Shown in pieces: positions 23,801-33,100 of a stretch of 64,000 nt of DNA. The stretch spans positions 10,542,001-10,606,000 of the forward strand of contig OU612067.1 in assembly GCA_914767715.1 (NCBI GenBank). The letters are read 5' to 3'. The translations under genes and the position numbers were made by a program. Position 1 is the stretch's first letter; each line of letters begins with the position of its first letter. Under the pieces are notes generated by a model. That model searched no databases. It was not told where the DNA came from and saw only the letters and a program-made list of their open reading frames with translations. This DNA is from Membranipora membranacea. Lineage: Eukaryota; Bryozoa; Gymnolaemata; Cheilostomatida; Membraniporidae.

Positions 23801-24789
23801 ATGTCTGCTCTTCATCCAGATGCAGGTAAGATCTGCCAATTAATATCATGGACATTGTCACAAAAACATCACCCTCAATGCAAAATTGTCACTACCAAGA
23901 CTAGACAACTTGTTTCGATAAAGGTAATTTGTGTTCAAACAATACTAGTTTATCCCACACAATCAAAATTTTCTCTTAAATTGTTCGCAATAACAGTGTA
24001 TGTCTGATAAGGCTAGGTGCGTCTGTATATATTTGACAGGGATGTACAACTCCACTTTTACAAGCCCCTATGGTGACGTTGAGACATCTGTTAACTATGT
24101 AAATGATAGTGCAGAGTACGAGCAGATTCAGAACGCCACCAGTGAAACCAATGAGAACACACAAAGTATACAAAGGTAACTCATAATTATTTTATCATCA
24201 CATCATAACAATGACACAAGGGGCAGGAGAGGATAGAATACGAGATAGGAAATATCAGAAGTGGCATATATCCTCCCCATTCTCTTTTTGATAGAATCTA
24301 GTATTGAAAAAATGTAGGATGTGGTTATAATTTTTTCTCAATGCGAGGGGCGGCTGACCTTGGATCATAAGGTCCCAGGTTCAAACCCCACCGGTTGCAC
24401 TGTTTGTCTAGTACTACCTGATTTGGCTGTCACAGACCGTTCACCTTAGCCGACCTGGAATCGATTAATGGTAAAGGCTTGCCATATTGCCTAATATCTT
24501 CAAAATTGAAGTCGGCAATTACTCCTCAAAACAAACACTGATTATGGATCAATGAAAATACGAAAATCAAAGGGTGCCAATTCCTGTTTCTACTGTTATG
24601 TGTCACATTTTTATGACTATTTCAGTGGTTTACAGGTTACTTTTTATAATTTATCATTTACTCTCACGATTTTCTTACAGAATCACTAGGTATGATGAGT
24701 CAGAGTACACTTCTGCTACAGCTGTCGCTGACTGTGATGTCCATATCTATATATCAGCGGCTCCTGGTTCAATTGAGATGTCAACATGA
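5809..24789 (+). CDS. Locus B: single-CUB, FN2 receptor with alpha tyrosine tail; CUB exon interrupted by insertion
   Basis: Exons: signal peptide 5809-5878; FN2 6340-6495; CUB1 6789-6919 plus 8208-8460; stalk 8984-9145; TM 20626-20776; tail exons 23734-23825, 24040-24175 and 24681-24789. All have GT-AG borders. Without the 1.28-kb insertion in CUB1 the joined reading frame is open and codes about 419 aa. Domains: signal peptide 1-23 (M-S-L-Q-T-Q start), FN2 24-75 with four Cys and the WC...WG.C pattern, CUB 76-203, Thr/Ser stalk 204-257, TM within 258-307, tail to 419 with nine tyrosines including SPYGDV and EYEQI. The four-Cys and second CUB exons of D and E are missing; only a short possible remnant begins at 8579. 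Introns hold an 11-kb Gypsy element and a giant palindrome. Simple splicing out of the insertion would shift the frame, so the allele is probably inactive. Confidence 0.75.
6919..8202. mobile_element. 1.28-kb TIR element inserted in CUB1 exon of locus B
   Basis: The CUB coding sequence stops at ...GACAG(T) and resumes at ACAGTACACTG, giving a 4-5 bp direct repeat ACAG(T) at 6915-6919 and 8203-8207. The ends are inverted: TGTGGTGGATTTT on the left against AAAATCCTCTACA on the right (two mismatches). There is no long ORF. The interior holds two tandem-repeat tracts (about 62-bp units at 7660-7850 and GTCGTCGTACTCG units at 7917-8115). Consistent with a non-autonomous DNA transposon; superfamily not assigned. 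Confidence 0.65.
7917..8115. repeat. Minisatellite, core TAGAGTCGTCGTACTCG with C tracts
   Basis: About six copies of (T/G)AGAGTCGTCGTACTCGT separated by A-C-rich spacers with runs of 5 to over 10 C. Wholly inside the element that splits the CUB exon of locus B. Confidence 0.8.
9436..9718 (-). repeat. 3' LTR of the Gypsy element
   Basis: Matches 20244-20530 over its length. In element orientation it starts TGTGGAGTAG and ends CTTCTTTACA. Flanked outside by the GTTTT target duplication. Confidence 0.92.
9719..9735 (-). other. Polypurine tract of the Gypsy element
   Basis: On the minus strand, CAAAAGAAAGGGCA directly abuts the 3' LTR start, the expected place for the plus-strand primer. Confidence 0.6.
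10063..11091 (-). CDS. Extra 3' ORF of the Gypsy element: 342-aa triple zinc-knuckle protein
   Basis: An open frame between the integrase end and the 3' LTR, where an env gene would sit in some elements. The N-terminus is very basic (KRKKK and RPRRRR). Three knuckle-like motifs follow within residues 21-71: CEVCMSTDHPTIRC, CFECGEQGYQAAQC (Tyr in place of His) and CHFCDKRGHMRTEC. The middle is Ser/Gly/Arg-rich. A helical, possibly coiled-coil stretch lies near residues 165-205, then an Ala/Val/Thr-rich tail. It has no signal peptide or membrane segment, so it is not env-like. A role in nucleic-acid binding is likely from the knuckles; function in the element is unknown. It is the only long element ORF without a break, in contrast to gag and pol. 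Confidence 0.75.
   Translation of the reverse strand: MPPKRKKKHGDGGKRPRRRRCEVCMSTDHPTIRCEKLTCFECGEQGYQAAQCRNKRCHFCDKRGHMRTECPQRGSRMSVRDRARTSGSVGGVSTNPSRELTGSESSGSAGPPAPRARLETAGSRASRRPIAGSFASIVGGSRVAPLDVSRMLNLACSASLGSVSHSDYDAQLLAVDERLSSLRQEFERAQASLVAERSVIVKNRDTYSSLQGLVSGLSQWYANTTAAAVTVGTSTATEVQASAVSPANNTLAVATALMASSGVSSRPISTASVSAPVPAIQMVASPAGGAAEVSVEAERMCISKAGETEESVVHCEHQQSPLSAEEGDQTRFRSCVSISGVK
11211..11855 (-). pseudogene. C-terminal end of pol (integrase tail), frameshifted
   Basis: The 214-codon open frame is a mixture. At its start, the neighbouring frame resembles the C-terminal integrase module (a P-N-Q-R-V-W-V-K segment and an R-R-N-R-K-H-L end), so a frameshift lies here. The rest is acidic and Val/Pro-rich and ends with an Arg-rich stretch (S-L-L-R-H-G-F-E-A-R-R-R-L). 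Separated from the integrase core by about 90 bases with breaks. Confidence 0.55.
11942..12385 (-). pseudogene. Integrase catalytic core of the Gypsy element (3' part of split integrase)
   Basis: On the minus strand it codes LVDYYSKWVEAVP (first catalytic Asp), SDNGPGYKS (second Asp) and GLAERSVGVVKRMF (Glu), the D-D-E core order of retroviral-type integrases. It is cut from its zinc-binding half at 12385 by the foldback element. The codon next to the junction is TGA where Trp is usual. Confidence 0.85.
12386..15850. mobile_element. 3.5-kb foldback transposon with GTCGCAA-repeat arms, nested in integrase
   Basis: Ends are inverted: TGTTGAACCCACAA at 12386 and its complement ending at 15850. 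The flanks GGCCC (12381-12385) and GGCCC (15851-15855) are a duplicated target (if two more bases are counted in the arm, the duplication is 3 bp). Outer arms 12386-12507 and 15729-15850 are both 122 bp. The inverted match then resumes between about 13597-13900 and 15440-15728, so the left arm is interrupted by about 1.09 kb (12508-13596). Arms contain many GTCGCAA units. Small open frames inside show no recognisable transposase. Confidence 0.8.
15851..16233 (-). pseudogene. Integrase zinc-binding domain of the Gypsy element (5' part)
   Basis: Minus-strand translation shows the HHCC motif: RAHKKNGHPGVGRT followed by CNVC about 30 residues later, with the usual WWPNM between. The coding sequence ends at the foldback insertion and continues at 12385. 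Confidence 0.85.
16411..16791 (-). pseudogene. RNase H domain of the Gypsy element
   Basis: Codes SADASKLVLGAVLLQ (first Asp), ETRYAMVEEEALAI (Glu) and ETDHKPL (third acidic residue), the order of Gypsy RNase H. It is separated from RT by a frameshift near 16830, where the connection segment is shifted out of frame. Confidence 0.88.
16830..18090 (-). pseudogene. Protease and reverse transcriptase of the Gypsy element
   Basis: The aspartic protease lies near 17900-18020 with VEFVLDTGSQVSIL (DTG active site). RT follows: FFKLDANSGF (motif A), FGISYALELFQRCMEKI (motif B), and LMDDILIYA (motif C, MDD in place of the usual VDD but both Asp kept). One in-frame TAG at 17451-17453 breaks the frame between protease and RT. 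A frameshift ends RT at 16830. Confidence 0.88.
18100..19542 (-). pseudogene. Gag of the Gypsy element, with RS/RD-rich tract and zinc knuckles
   Basis: The start at 19542 (M-A-A-G-S) gives a capsid-like N-terminal region with W-K-K-W and a long helical part. A TGA interrupts it near 19099. The frame resumes to 18619 with a run of SRDRR/YDSRD repeats, an Arg-Asp-Ser-rich basic tract. A frameshift follows. The first knuckle is split by a shift (CYNC in one frame, HHQRDC in the next). The second, CRHCLRVGVSVSYC, has Val where His is expected. Confidence 0.8.
20227..20243 (-). other. tRNA primer-binding site of the Gypsy element
   Basis: Directly inside the 5' LTR. In element orientation it reads TGGTGTCAGAAGTGGGG, complementary to a tRNA 3' end ...CCCACTTCTGACACCA. 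From memory this fits eukaryotic tRNA-Leu (CAA-type); an alignment against host tRNAs would settle it. Confidence 0.7.
20244..20530 (-). repeat. 5' LTR of the Gypsy element
   Basis: Partner of 9436-9718. Contains a 4-bp CGAT duplication not in the other LTR. Followed by the GTTTT target duplication. About 4% divergence by eye suggests an old but not ancient insertion. Confidence 0.92.
20936..23397. repeat. 2.46-kb giant palindrome (foldback element) in TM-tail intron of locus B
   Basis: The two halves are inverted copies around AAGCTT at 22309-22314. Outer ends share AACCGGTGTAGTATTGTAAAC. Next come tandem TATTGTAAACTGTCCCCC units (20941-21090, complement at 23231-23340), then a 150-bp block around ATGATGGCCAAAGCTGTACC. 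Internal repeats of CGCGCGAAAACAACCACCCC occur near 21540, 22125 and 22283, with complements near 22455, 22635 and 22820. The left half is longer (about 1376 against 1086 bp). There is no clear target duplication and no ORF of note. Confidence 0.85.
24350..24520 (+). repeat. Possible tRNA-derived SINE in last intron of locus B
   Basis: Contains a B-box-like GGTTCAAACCC near 24390 preceded by tRNA-like sequence, then a non-tRNA body. No second copy seen in the window, so this rests on the promoter box alone. Confidence 0.35.
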
Positions 24790-25776
24790 GGAGCCTCCTG
24801 CTTCATCAGACGACATGTTAATCTGTCAATAAGAGTGATACCTAAGGATAATCTATTTCTAAAGCCTATTAGAAAAATAGTTGTATCGGATTTCACCATC
24901 AAATTTTTTTTTTAATTTAAACACAGTTTGCTTTAAATTTTCGTGCGATTTCATTTTGAGAGACATCCAACTTCAATTGATATATTTTGCGAAACTATAT
25001 TTACATATACTTTTAACAATCATTTTTTATTCTCCCTAATTATATAACAACAATACCAATGGTGTGAGGTTGAATATTTTTTATATGTTAGAGTCATAAA
25101 GATATACAGTTCAGAGTTGATTGGTAATGAAAACATAAGGAGTGTTATAAAACGGTTGGCGAACATAGTACCCCTACAGTTTTGGTGAACAAATCACCAC
25201 CGCGCTAAGATTCCGATATAGTTTAGTGGTATTTTACCACTCCAGAAGTGGACTGCAGCCCACGGCACACTTTTTCTAGGGTCGCCGACTCTTACCAGCG
25301 GTTCCAGGTTCCCAACCTTGACCAGCCCAGAGAACAATTTGGGTCCTCAGATCCGAGCAGATCATGCCAGAGAACCAAGGAACACTATCATGTACAAAAT
25401 AAGGCGAAAATTGGCGCCATAATTTAAAGAAATTTTCAACTTCTGTAGATTTTCCCCATGGTTTTGTTTAGTTTTGGCTTTTATATATGAAATTTGAGCG
25501 TTGAAGCACCACTTAACCTAAGCCTTGAGAGAAGAATCAGGCATATCGCAACACAAGATAAGTTAAATCCTAGCAATTCCATGCCGCAAAGAATGAATTA
25601 TAGTGTGTTCTTTTATACCTCAACAGTGTAAAACTTGTTCAACCAATATAAATGTTAAAATAAGGAAAGGAAATTGAGAAATTATCAATAATTTATGATG
25701 TTCAATATATAGAGAATTATTAGCTTTTATCAGGCCGTTTACGATGAATCTTGTCTGCGCCAGAAGATTTGTATCC

Positions 25777-25940
25777 TCACAAGTAATATTGAACACAAAG
25801 AACAAGCGGCTGCACCTCCACAGGTCAATTACAACTGCTATATCATTTGCTTTACAATAATTTCTGAGGGCAGAAAGAATAAATCATTAGCCTTAGTGAC
25901 GGAAAAATTCCATAGTGGAAGTACTTAGCGTCAACTTATC
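25777..25940 (+). repeat. 164-bp direct repeat, left copy
   Basis: Runs from TCACAAGTAATATTGAAC to GCGTCAACTTATC. An apparently identical copy is at 26254-26417. Together they bracket the transposed exon block. Confidence 0.9.
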
Positions 25941-26091
25941 CTAATCAAATATTCCTAGTTAATTTCCGTTGAACTACTCTTTGATACTAATCATGAATAA
26001 AGCAACAAAACTATTCAACAATTAGTCATCAAATAAAGTCTACTTGAAATTATTCTTCCCAATTTCAGACTGATTCATTTTATATATGTAG

Positions 26092-26183
26092 GCAAAAGGC
26101 AGAACCAGAGAATGAGTACACATCAGCTAATACTACTTCTGCTGAACCTCATATCTACATGTCTGCTCTTCATCCAGATGCAG
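26092..26183 (+). pseudogene. Extra copy of alpha first tail exon (E-Y-T-S-A exon)
   Basis: A 92-nt exon with both splice sites, nearly identical to 23734-23825 and carried in a 311-bp block copied from 23581-23891. It lies after the stop of locus B, so it could only be used with a downstream terminal exon (27578) by alternative splicing. No middle tail exon accompanies it. Probably a fossil or an alternative 3' end. Confidence 0.65.
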
Positions 26184-26253
26184 GTAAGATCTGCCGATTA
26201 ATATCATGGACATTGTCACAAAAACATCACCCTCAATGCAAAATTGTCAAAAT

Positions 26254-26417
26254 TCACAAGTAATATTGAACACAAAGAACAAGCGGCTGCACCTCCACAG
26301 GTCAATTACAACTGCTATATCATTTGCTTTACAATAATTTCTGAGGGCAGAAAGAATAAATCATTAGCCTTAGTGACGGAAAAATTCCATAGTGGAAGTA
26401 CTTAGCGTCAACTTATC
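26254..26417 (+). repeat. 164-bp direct repeat, right copy
   Basis: Right partner of 25777-25940; same length and sequence as far as I can compare. Confidence 0.9.
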
Positions 26418-27577
26418 TCTTATTTTCTGCAGTATGCATATCTCCAAGCCTTGTCACCAATTGCTGTACTTCTTGTCAGCAGTAGCAACTAAGGATTCTG
26501 CCTCAAGCACATAAGACTCGGCTTTCAAAGGAGTTCCACCTGGAACATATTGGGCAAGTTTTCAAGCATCAGACATGACACCGACAGGACATAGCCAAAT
26601 ATGTATGCCAAAGATTATTGTTATCATTGTTAGCAAGAGTAGATATGTTCAAGACAACTCTACACTGGCGGGTAGTGGAGCAGTTAGAAGAAAAAAAGAA
26701 AGCAACTGTACCGCTTTCTTTCTAAAGGAACTAGAGACCACTCAAGACTCCTAGCTGAGTTATATATCAGGTATAATAATGCCTGTTCAAGGGGTGTTAA
26801 TTGCGTTGTTCATGAGCGCATCAGCAAATCTTTTGCAAGTCTGTTATAAACTGACTTCCAGCCTGACCTCAAAGCTGTTACCGTCAGTTCCGTCAGGATC
26901 TTTTTAACCTAATTTCCAACCACATTGTGGCTGATAGAACTCTAGCATCTCTCTTTCGAGAGGAGGGGCTGTGGCCCAAATTCAGAAAGATCAGTGCACT
27001 AGCAAGCTGCATGCAACTGACTGAAACTGTGAAAGCTTTCATCCCCCAGCCAATAGGAATATGACAGTTGTCAATTAAGAATATTCTGATTTAAGAAAGT
27101 TTAAGGATTGTCTTTACTTTGACAAGAGGAAGACAACTTGAAATTAACCCTCTAAAGAAATCGCTTTTTCGAGCAAAAGCTTGCATTTATCCTACCCATT
27201 CTCTTTTTGATAAAATGTAGTATTTAAAAAATGTAGGACTTGAATGTAGTTTTACGTCACAAAGCAATCAATCATAGGACAATGTATGTCAAAACATATA
27301 AATGTGCCATAATCCATAATTAAAATCATGCACCCAAATAAATATGGTTTTTGAGACTCAAAACACGAGAAGTGTTCTAAAAAAAATAATGAATATAACC
27401 AAATACTCCACCTCTTGATTGCTCTGTGATTAAAATGAGAGAACTTAATAACTTTGCTAAACCGATAGGATATTAATTTTAGAATAAATGTAAAAGAAAA
27501 CATCTGGGAAAAGGTTCATCTAGGAAACCCAGTACTTTTTTAAAGTTATGAAAATTACTCTCACCATTTTCTTTCAG

Positions 27578-27683
27578 TGTCACTGAGTATAATGAGTCTG
27601 AGTACACTTCTGCTACAGCTGTTGCTGACTGTGATGTCCATTTATATACATCAGCAGGCCCTTGTTTGTCCGATGACATGTAA
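27578..27683 (+). CDS. Possible alternative terminal tail exon of locus B
   Basis: After a good acceptor (TTTCTTTCAG) the exon codes a tail closely like 24681-24789: ESEYTSATAVADCDVHLYTS, then G-P-C-L-S-D-D-M and stop. Its phase fits (one base completes a codon from a phase-2 intron). Together with 26092-26183 it could give a second C-terminus for locus B, or be a leftover of tandem duplication. Transcript data would decide. Confidence 0.5.
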
Positions 27684-29052
27684 ATCTCTGCATACGAGTT
27701 TTACAGGTATCTCAAAGTTTTATACTGAATTTGCAGGTGCTCTGCAGTTGCCACTTGAAGGTTATTTTGATCTTACCATCATATTTTCTCATTGCATTAA
27801 TATTAAATTTTACAATCAACTTTTGGTATTTAACATTTAATATGATTTTAGTACTTTATTTCGTGTACAGCAATTAGTAATCACTGTTTCTAAACATTTT
27901 TATTTATCGTTTTGCAAATGAACTTTTTTATTATTATTATAATACTTAACAATAATTTCAAGACGACAACATGACGACGACACTTTTTTAATCTGTGTTG
28001 TTAGTGGCTTAGTCACAAGTGATCATACGAAGCCTACTATGAAACTAATTGTATCGGCTTCAAAGTCTAATTACAATAGTCTAATTACAATAGTATAATT
28101 ACTGCGAAAGGTAGCAGAATTATAACAAACACCGAATTGCTAGTCAACGGAATGGGATATAAGCTGAGAACATTCCACTATTATCCATTACAAGAAAGAA
28201 AATGATGAAATAACATTCGCCACTCATAACTCTATGTGAAGAAATTTTAGCACCAAATATCCCTCATTGGCTTTACAGTCGCTGGTCCACCATCTCAGTT
28301 CTCATCAAGGAAATAAAGTTACAATTTCCAGTCTCAAGACCTCCTGATTAAATCATAGTTTAGCCCAAGCAGAGACAAGTCACATCACCCTTCTTTCCAT
28401 GATACATGTGTTCACCATAACCACTGACTACTGATCAGCTAACACAGTACCACTGTGATACTGCACAATAAGGCACGTTATGTGTCAATTTATTATTTTG
28501 GAACAACCGAGCATAACATGAAGACAATCAAACACAACTTGCTTAAGGAGTCACGCTCTGATGATTACATGATACTCAACTCCTTACAAACAAAACATAT
28601 TACAGGCAGCTGCATTTGCCTGTGCCATTATCTCAGCGTTTTTAATCAGACCATCTCAATAATGGCATAGTCTACTAAAAAATAGCTCGGCACAAAATTT
28701 TGACAATAGCACTATCATATTACCACACCTATAGCGTGATCAATCTATAAATAACCACTTCTCTTGCCATGATTGAGTTATGTGAAAGCTTGATTTGTAC
28801 GGCTAATATAACTTTGTTCAGTCAAGGAAAGTTGCTTTTGTCTTTGTGTAATCACATGACATAATTTTCTGTAAATTATGTCTACAACTTGCTGCTTTTG
28901 ATCCTTTCAAGTGATATAATTTTTAAGCTAGCATCTAGAAGGAAGTGAAACAATAAAGCACCATGTTGAAAATCAGGACCAGTTATCGTTTTAGGAATTC
29001 ATTGCGAAACACAGGATAGAACTACATATTTTAAAAACTCCTATGTGGGTTA
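27684..29052 (+). other. Non-coding; 5' flank of locus A'
   Basis: No exon recognised. From about 28290, and clearly 28740-29050, it aligns with the flank of locus E at 50800-51420 (shared ATCTAGAAGGAAGT, and TCACATGACATAAT against TCACACGACATAAT). This is a second 5' flank type, unlike that of B, C and D. The match stops where a LINE begins. Confidence 0.55.
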
Positions 29053-29885
29053 TAATAATAATAATAATAAATAATAAAGTTTATTTGTGAAACGCTTAAT
29101 AAAATTGCAGAGCAAAAACTTCTAAGCGTTATTACATTAAAACCAATAAAATAAAGGTGAAATAAAATGGATAAAATATGTGCATGAGGATAAAATTAAA
29201 ACATAATTCTGATACTGCTATATAAATCTATAAAATAAAATCTAATTACTTAAAGTACAACGTAAATAAATACGTTTTAGTAGCGGACTTAAAACCGGTA
29301 AGGCTCGGCATGAGCTGCAAATCAGGGGCAAGGAATTCCAGAGGGTTACGAGTGATGTTGGTAGGGATTTTCAACCGAATATGGCCAAGCGAGAGGTGTG
29401 ATGGGATGCGAGGATGATTTTTGAGCTGCTTCTAGTGACACGGCGAGGTTCAGGAATGAAGAATTGACTGATGAAATAAGATGGCGTATCAGGAGAGTTA
29501 TGATAGATCTTGTACGCAAAAAGTAGAAATTTAAATTGAGCTCTGGCTTTGATAGGAAGCCAGTGGAGTGACTTTGGTGTAGCAGTAGCAGAGTCGAATC
29601 GACGTGCACCAGTGAGGTATTTTGCGCAGCTGTTTTGGATAGTTTGAATTTGATTGCGGGCAAAGTCTGGGAGGGTGAAATAGATGGAGTTGCAGAAATC
29701 GATGCGAGATGTGATGAAACTATGAATGAGTGTGGCAAAATGATGTGACGGTATGAATAATTGTCTGATAGCCTTTAATCTGCGTAGTTGGAAAAAACAG
29801 GACTTTCTAAATTCTCTAATATGACTATCAAATGGCAACTTGGAATCCATAACAACACCTAGGTTGCGCACTCGCATCGGCAGTC
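29053..29885 (-). mobile_element. 5'-truncated LINE (non-LTR retrotransposon), RT C-terminus
   Basis: On the minus strand, 29877-29371 codes the C-terminal part of a LINE reverse transcriptase: NLGVVMDSKLPFDSHI near the start, SRIDFCNSIYFTLPD in the middle and TPKSLHWLPIKARAQFKFLL near the end, a pattern known from CR1/L2/Rex-like LINEs. The 3' end is an (ATT)n tract at 29055-29075. The frame is open for 168 codons. It sits where the signal exon of A' should be. Confidence 0.85.
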
Positions 29886-30198
29886 TAAGATCCTATGGAT
29901 TAAATGCCCAAGGTCCAAGATAAATGTTGTTTTCTGGTCTAGGTTCATCAATCTAAGGTTTTCTATTCATCTCATATCAACTCATCGCATATAAACAAAC
30001 TTCAAAAGGAGATCCTTGGCAGTATGTTTGACCCCAAGACCTATTAACCAAATTTCCCTCTGCCTCTTCAAAATAAAAAGAAGCCTGCTTTTGGATGGAC
30101 AGGACCAACTTTACCCACTATTGATGCCAAAACCTGTCCTGTAGATTGAGATTGATATACTACTGAATGCTTTGAGACAAATTTGGTTTTATTCTCAG

Positions 30199-33100
30199 GC
30201 TCAACTTTCGGAGGGAATTCTAACGCCAATCCTTGGTTCCTCCTTGGTACTTAGTATTACACCTGTACTTATTCATACCAACCTGGCTATTGGTGCTCAA
30301 CAACTGTTAATCATGATCAAGATGGCGTATGGGGAAGATGTAGTGATTAGTGATCAATACTTTATTGTCTTTCCAATTGGCATTAAAGTAAAATATCACA
30401 GGCAAAATACCCACCGATTTCCTTTTCCATACATTTGCTTGACTTTAAATAGTTTCAAGCTTTTGGACTAGTACATTTTTGGCCTACAGGATTCATAATT
30501 TCCACCATGTTTTATTAGGAGTTAGTGTGGTAAAGAAGGTCTTCCGCAGTGGCTGGCAAGATTTGGACAGACCACAAATTGCAGGAAATATGGTTCAAGC
30601 CATATGGAAGTTCACTTTGCTTCTTATGGTGATAGAACACAATTTATTGTTTCTAGATAGAAGCAGAGAGTGGTGTATATGTGATGTCAGATGGTGAAGA
30701 TCAGCGTATCTTACATCAGACAGGAACTATAATCAGTCACAGAGGATATCCACATCATAGATATTTTAGCAATGTAGACAGTACACTGAAGATACAGGTT
30801 GATAATTGTTATCAGTGACTTTAAGCTTCATGACAATCGGGATTCAAATGGTGACTGCTTAGACTTTTCACAAATCAATGATGATGATAAGTACTGTGAA
30901 AACGAATTATCATAGGGGAGAATAAAACTTACATTAGTGGATACGGAGAATTCAGTTTCAAGTTCCATACAAACACTATATCTGTGAAAAGAGGATTCAG
31001 ACCTCAGTACATTTATATGGGTAGGTTTGCAGCATTAGTCCTATATAAGGGCTGAAAATAATTACCAAAAGGAACATAATTAAACTCTGACCTGTAGCAT
31101 TGTAACTAATGATATTTCAGGTCATAAAAAAAAACCTTTTTACAGAATCAATCTGCGCGACAGGCAGGCTTCCATAAGCTTACAGCCACATTTGGCTCGG
31201 TGATAATTCAGAGGACTTTGGTTCAACAGTTTCAGCAGAATGTAAAATTAGAACTCATTCAATCAATGACACTCTCATCTGTAACAGCATCAGCAGTGAA
31301 TGGGCTGTGGAAAATAATGGGAAAGGAACCTCTCTATGTTTTTATATTCTTGGTATGAATTAGCTTAAGATGACCGGTGAACTTTTTGACACATCACGCA
31401 AATACTAACTGTTCATTGTGCGCTTTGCTCCATACTCATTACTTGCCACAGTAGTAAAAGTTAATAAGTATCACCTGAGTTATTTTCCAAGTACTACCCC
31501 CAAACCAGGTGTTTCCTAGAGCTGACCGTTATATACTAGGTTTACGTGCTGTCAATTCATCAACCAACATAGAAACACTCAAAAAACATTTAGTTTTAGA
31601 GTTGCTCCTTTCTTGTTCTATTAATTATGCCATCTTTTTTATGTCATCAAAAACCTATCATGTTATCCCCCATCATGAAAGTCTCTCTTCAGTCTGAATT
31701 CCCATCTTCATATACAACTGCATCGTTTGTTTGCTACTATGAATATGATCACCTTGACAGTTGTCAAAGATTAACACACACCAAAATGATTCCTTGTTTC
31801 AGATGCCATTGCAATTCACAACCCTTCACAGAGCCCAAACCAGGAGATAAATGAGAAACAAGGATATGTTATCAGTCATACAAACTTCCCTGATGACTAC
31901 ACAGCTAACACCAACTCATCTCTGACTATCACAGGATTACAGCCTCAGCAGATAGTACAGGTTAGGTTCCTGGTGTTTGATCTGTCGTACAACTCTGAAT
32001 ACCCTGGTTGTTATTATGGCTTTCTACTTATTTCAGGGTCTACTCATGATAATGAGATAAAATATTGCAGTGACCCTAGCAGGGAACCGACAATAGATAG
32101 ATGGTACAATTTCAAAGTTTCAAGCTGTAGTCTCACATAAAAATTTACACCAAAAACCGACGCAAACTCTGTCGTACCTGGATTCTACGTTCAGTACCTA
32201 GGTTGGTGAAAAAGGCTAAGCAACAAAAAAACATTTTAGTTGTTTTGGGTAGCTTCATGATATTAAAGGAGATCGCAGAACACCATGCAAGTTCGGCAAG
32301 TGATATCATATCAAAATTATGGAATGTGGCGGCTTGAGGGTTAATTAGATAGATTTGGTTAATGAACATCAAAACATCATAAGCTTTGTATTTCCTTACC
32401 TCCCATATAACCACAATAAACAACTACAATTATGTCTGTCTTATATTTTTGGAGCCTGTGACAACAACGTCTACAGTATACCTCGTACATCTGCTTCAAC
32501 AGCAACTAAGCCTTCAATGTTTGCAACCAACTGGCAACTGTCAGAATAATAACATCACCTACAGCAACACCCACAATAAATGAAATTGGAAGTATTTCAC
32601 CTGCATCGTCACTTCAAAGTCACAGAACAATTGGACAAGAAACTACACGGCCAAACTTCACAGGTTAATGAATTAACAGCAAGTTATTTTTCAAACCTGA
32701 CTGTAAGATTTGAGTATGCTCGGGTTTTTACTATCCATTCATAACTATTATTCAAACAAAAAGAAATACCAGGATGTTGTTTCATCTGAAAAACAACAAC
32801 AGTGTCATGCTGGTTTGATGTTACAGGCAAAAATACTGTCACCAAACATTGTCGTGTAAATCGGCAATACCACACATTTGTGGATGAAAGTATGAGTTGT
32901 ATTCTAGAGACTTACAACTCCCAATCTTGCAGCCTAAGGAAACATGTTGTTAAATTCTGATATTGTTGTTGCAGATGAAAACCCTGTGGGCAGCAATGGT
33001 CAAATGCAGCGAGGGAATAACTCTGTGGATATAGGAGCTTGGCAAGCAACTTTCTTAGGTAAGGTCATGGCAAGCTGCGCAACCTTACTTTACAAATCTC

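Larger units (their letters stand above)
24790..27577 (+). other. 3' flank of locus B with duplicated exon block
   Basis: After the stop at 24789 no further open receptor exon is seen until the copied tail exon at 26092 and the terminal-like exon at 27578. The interval 26418-27180 has no recognisable gene. Sequence around 27190-27250 (CATTCTCTTTTTGATAAAAT) matches the intron at 24285-24340, so the intron before the terminal exon was also duplicated. Confidence 0.6.

Noticed and set aside
25190-25400. Possible tRNA-derived SINE around GGTTCCAGGTTCCCAA
   Set aside because: The B-box match is weak, no A box and no second copy were found in the window.
26418-27180. Possible decayed gene between the duplicated exon and the last exon of locus B
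   Set aside because: No sustained frame, splice pattern or recognisable motif in either strand.
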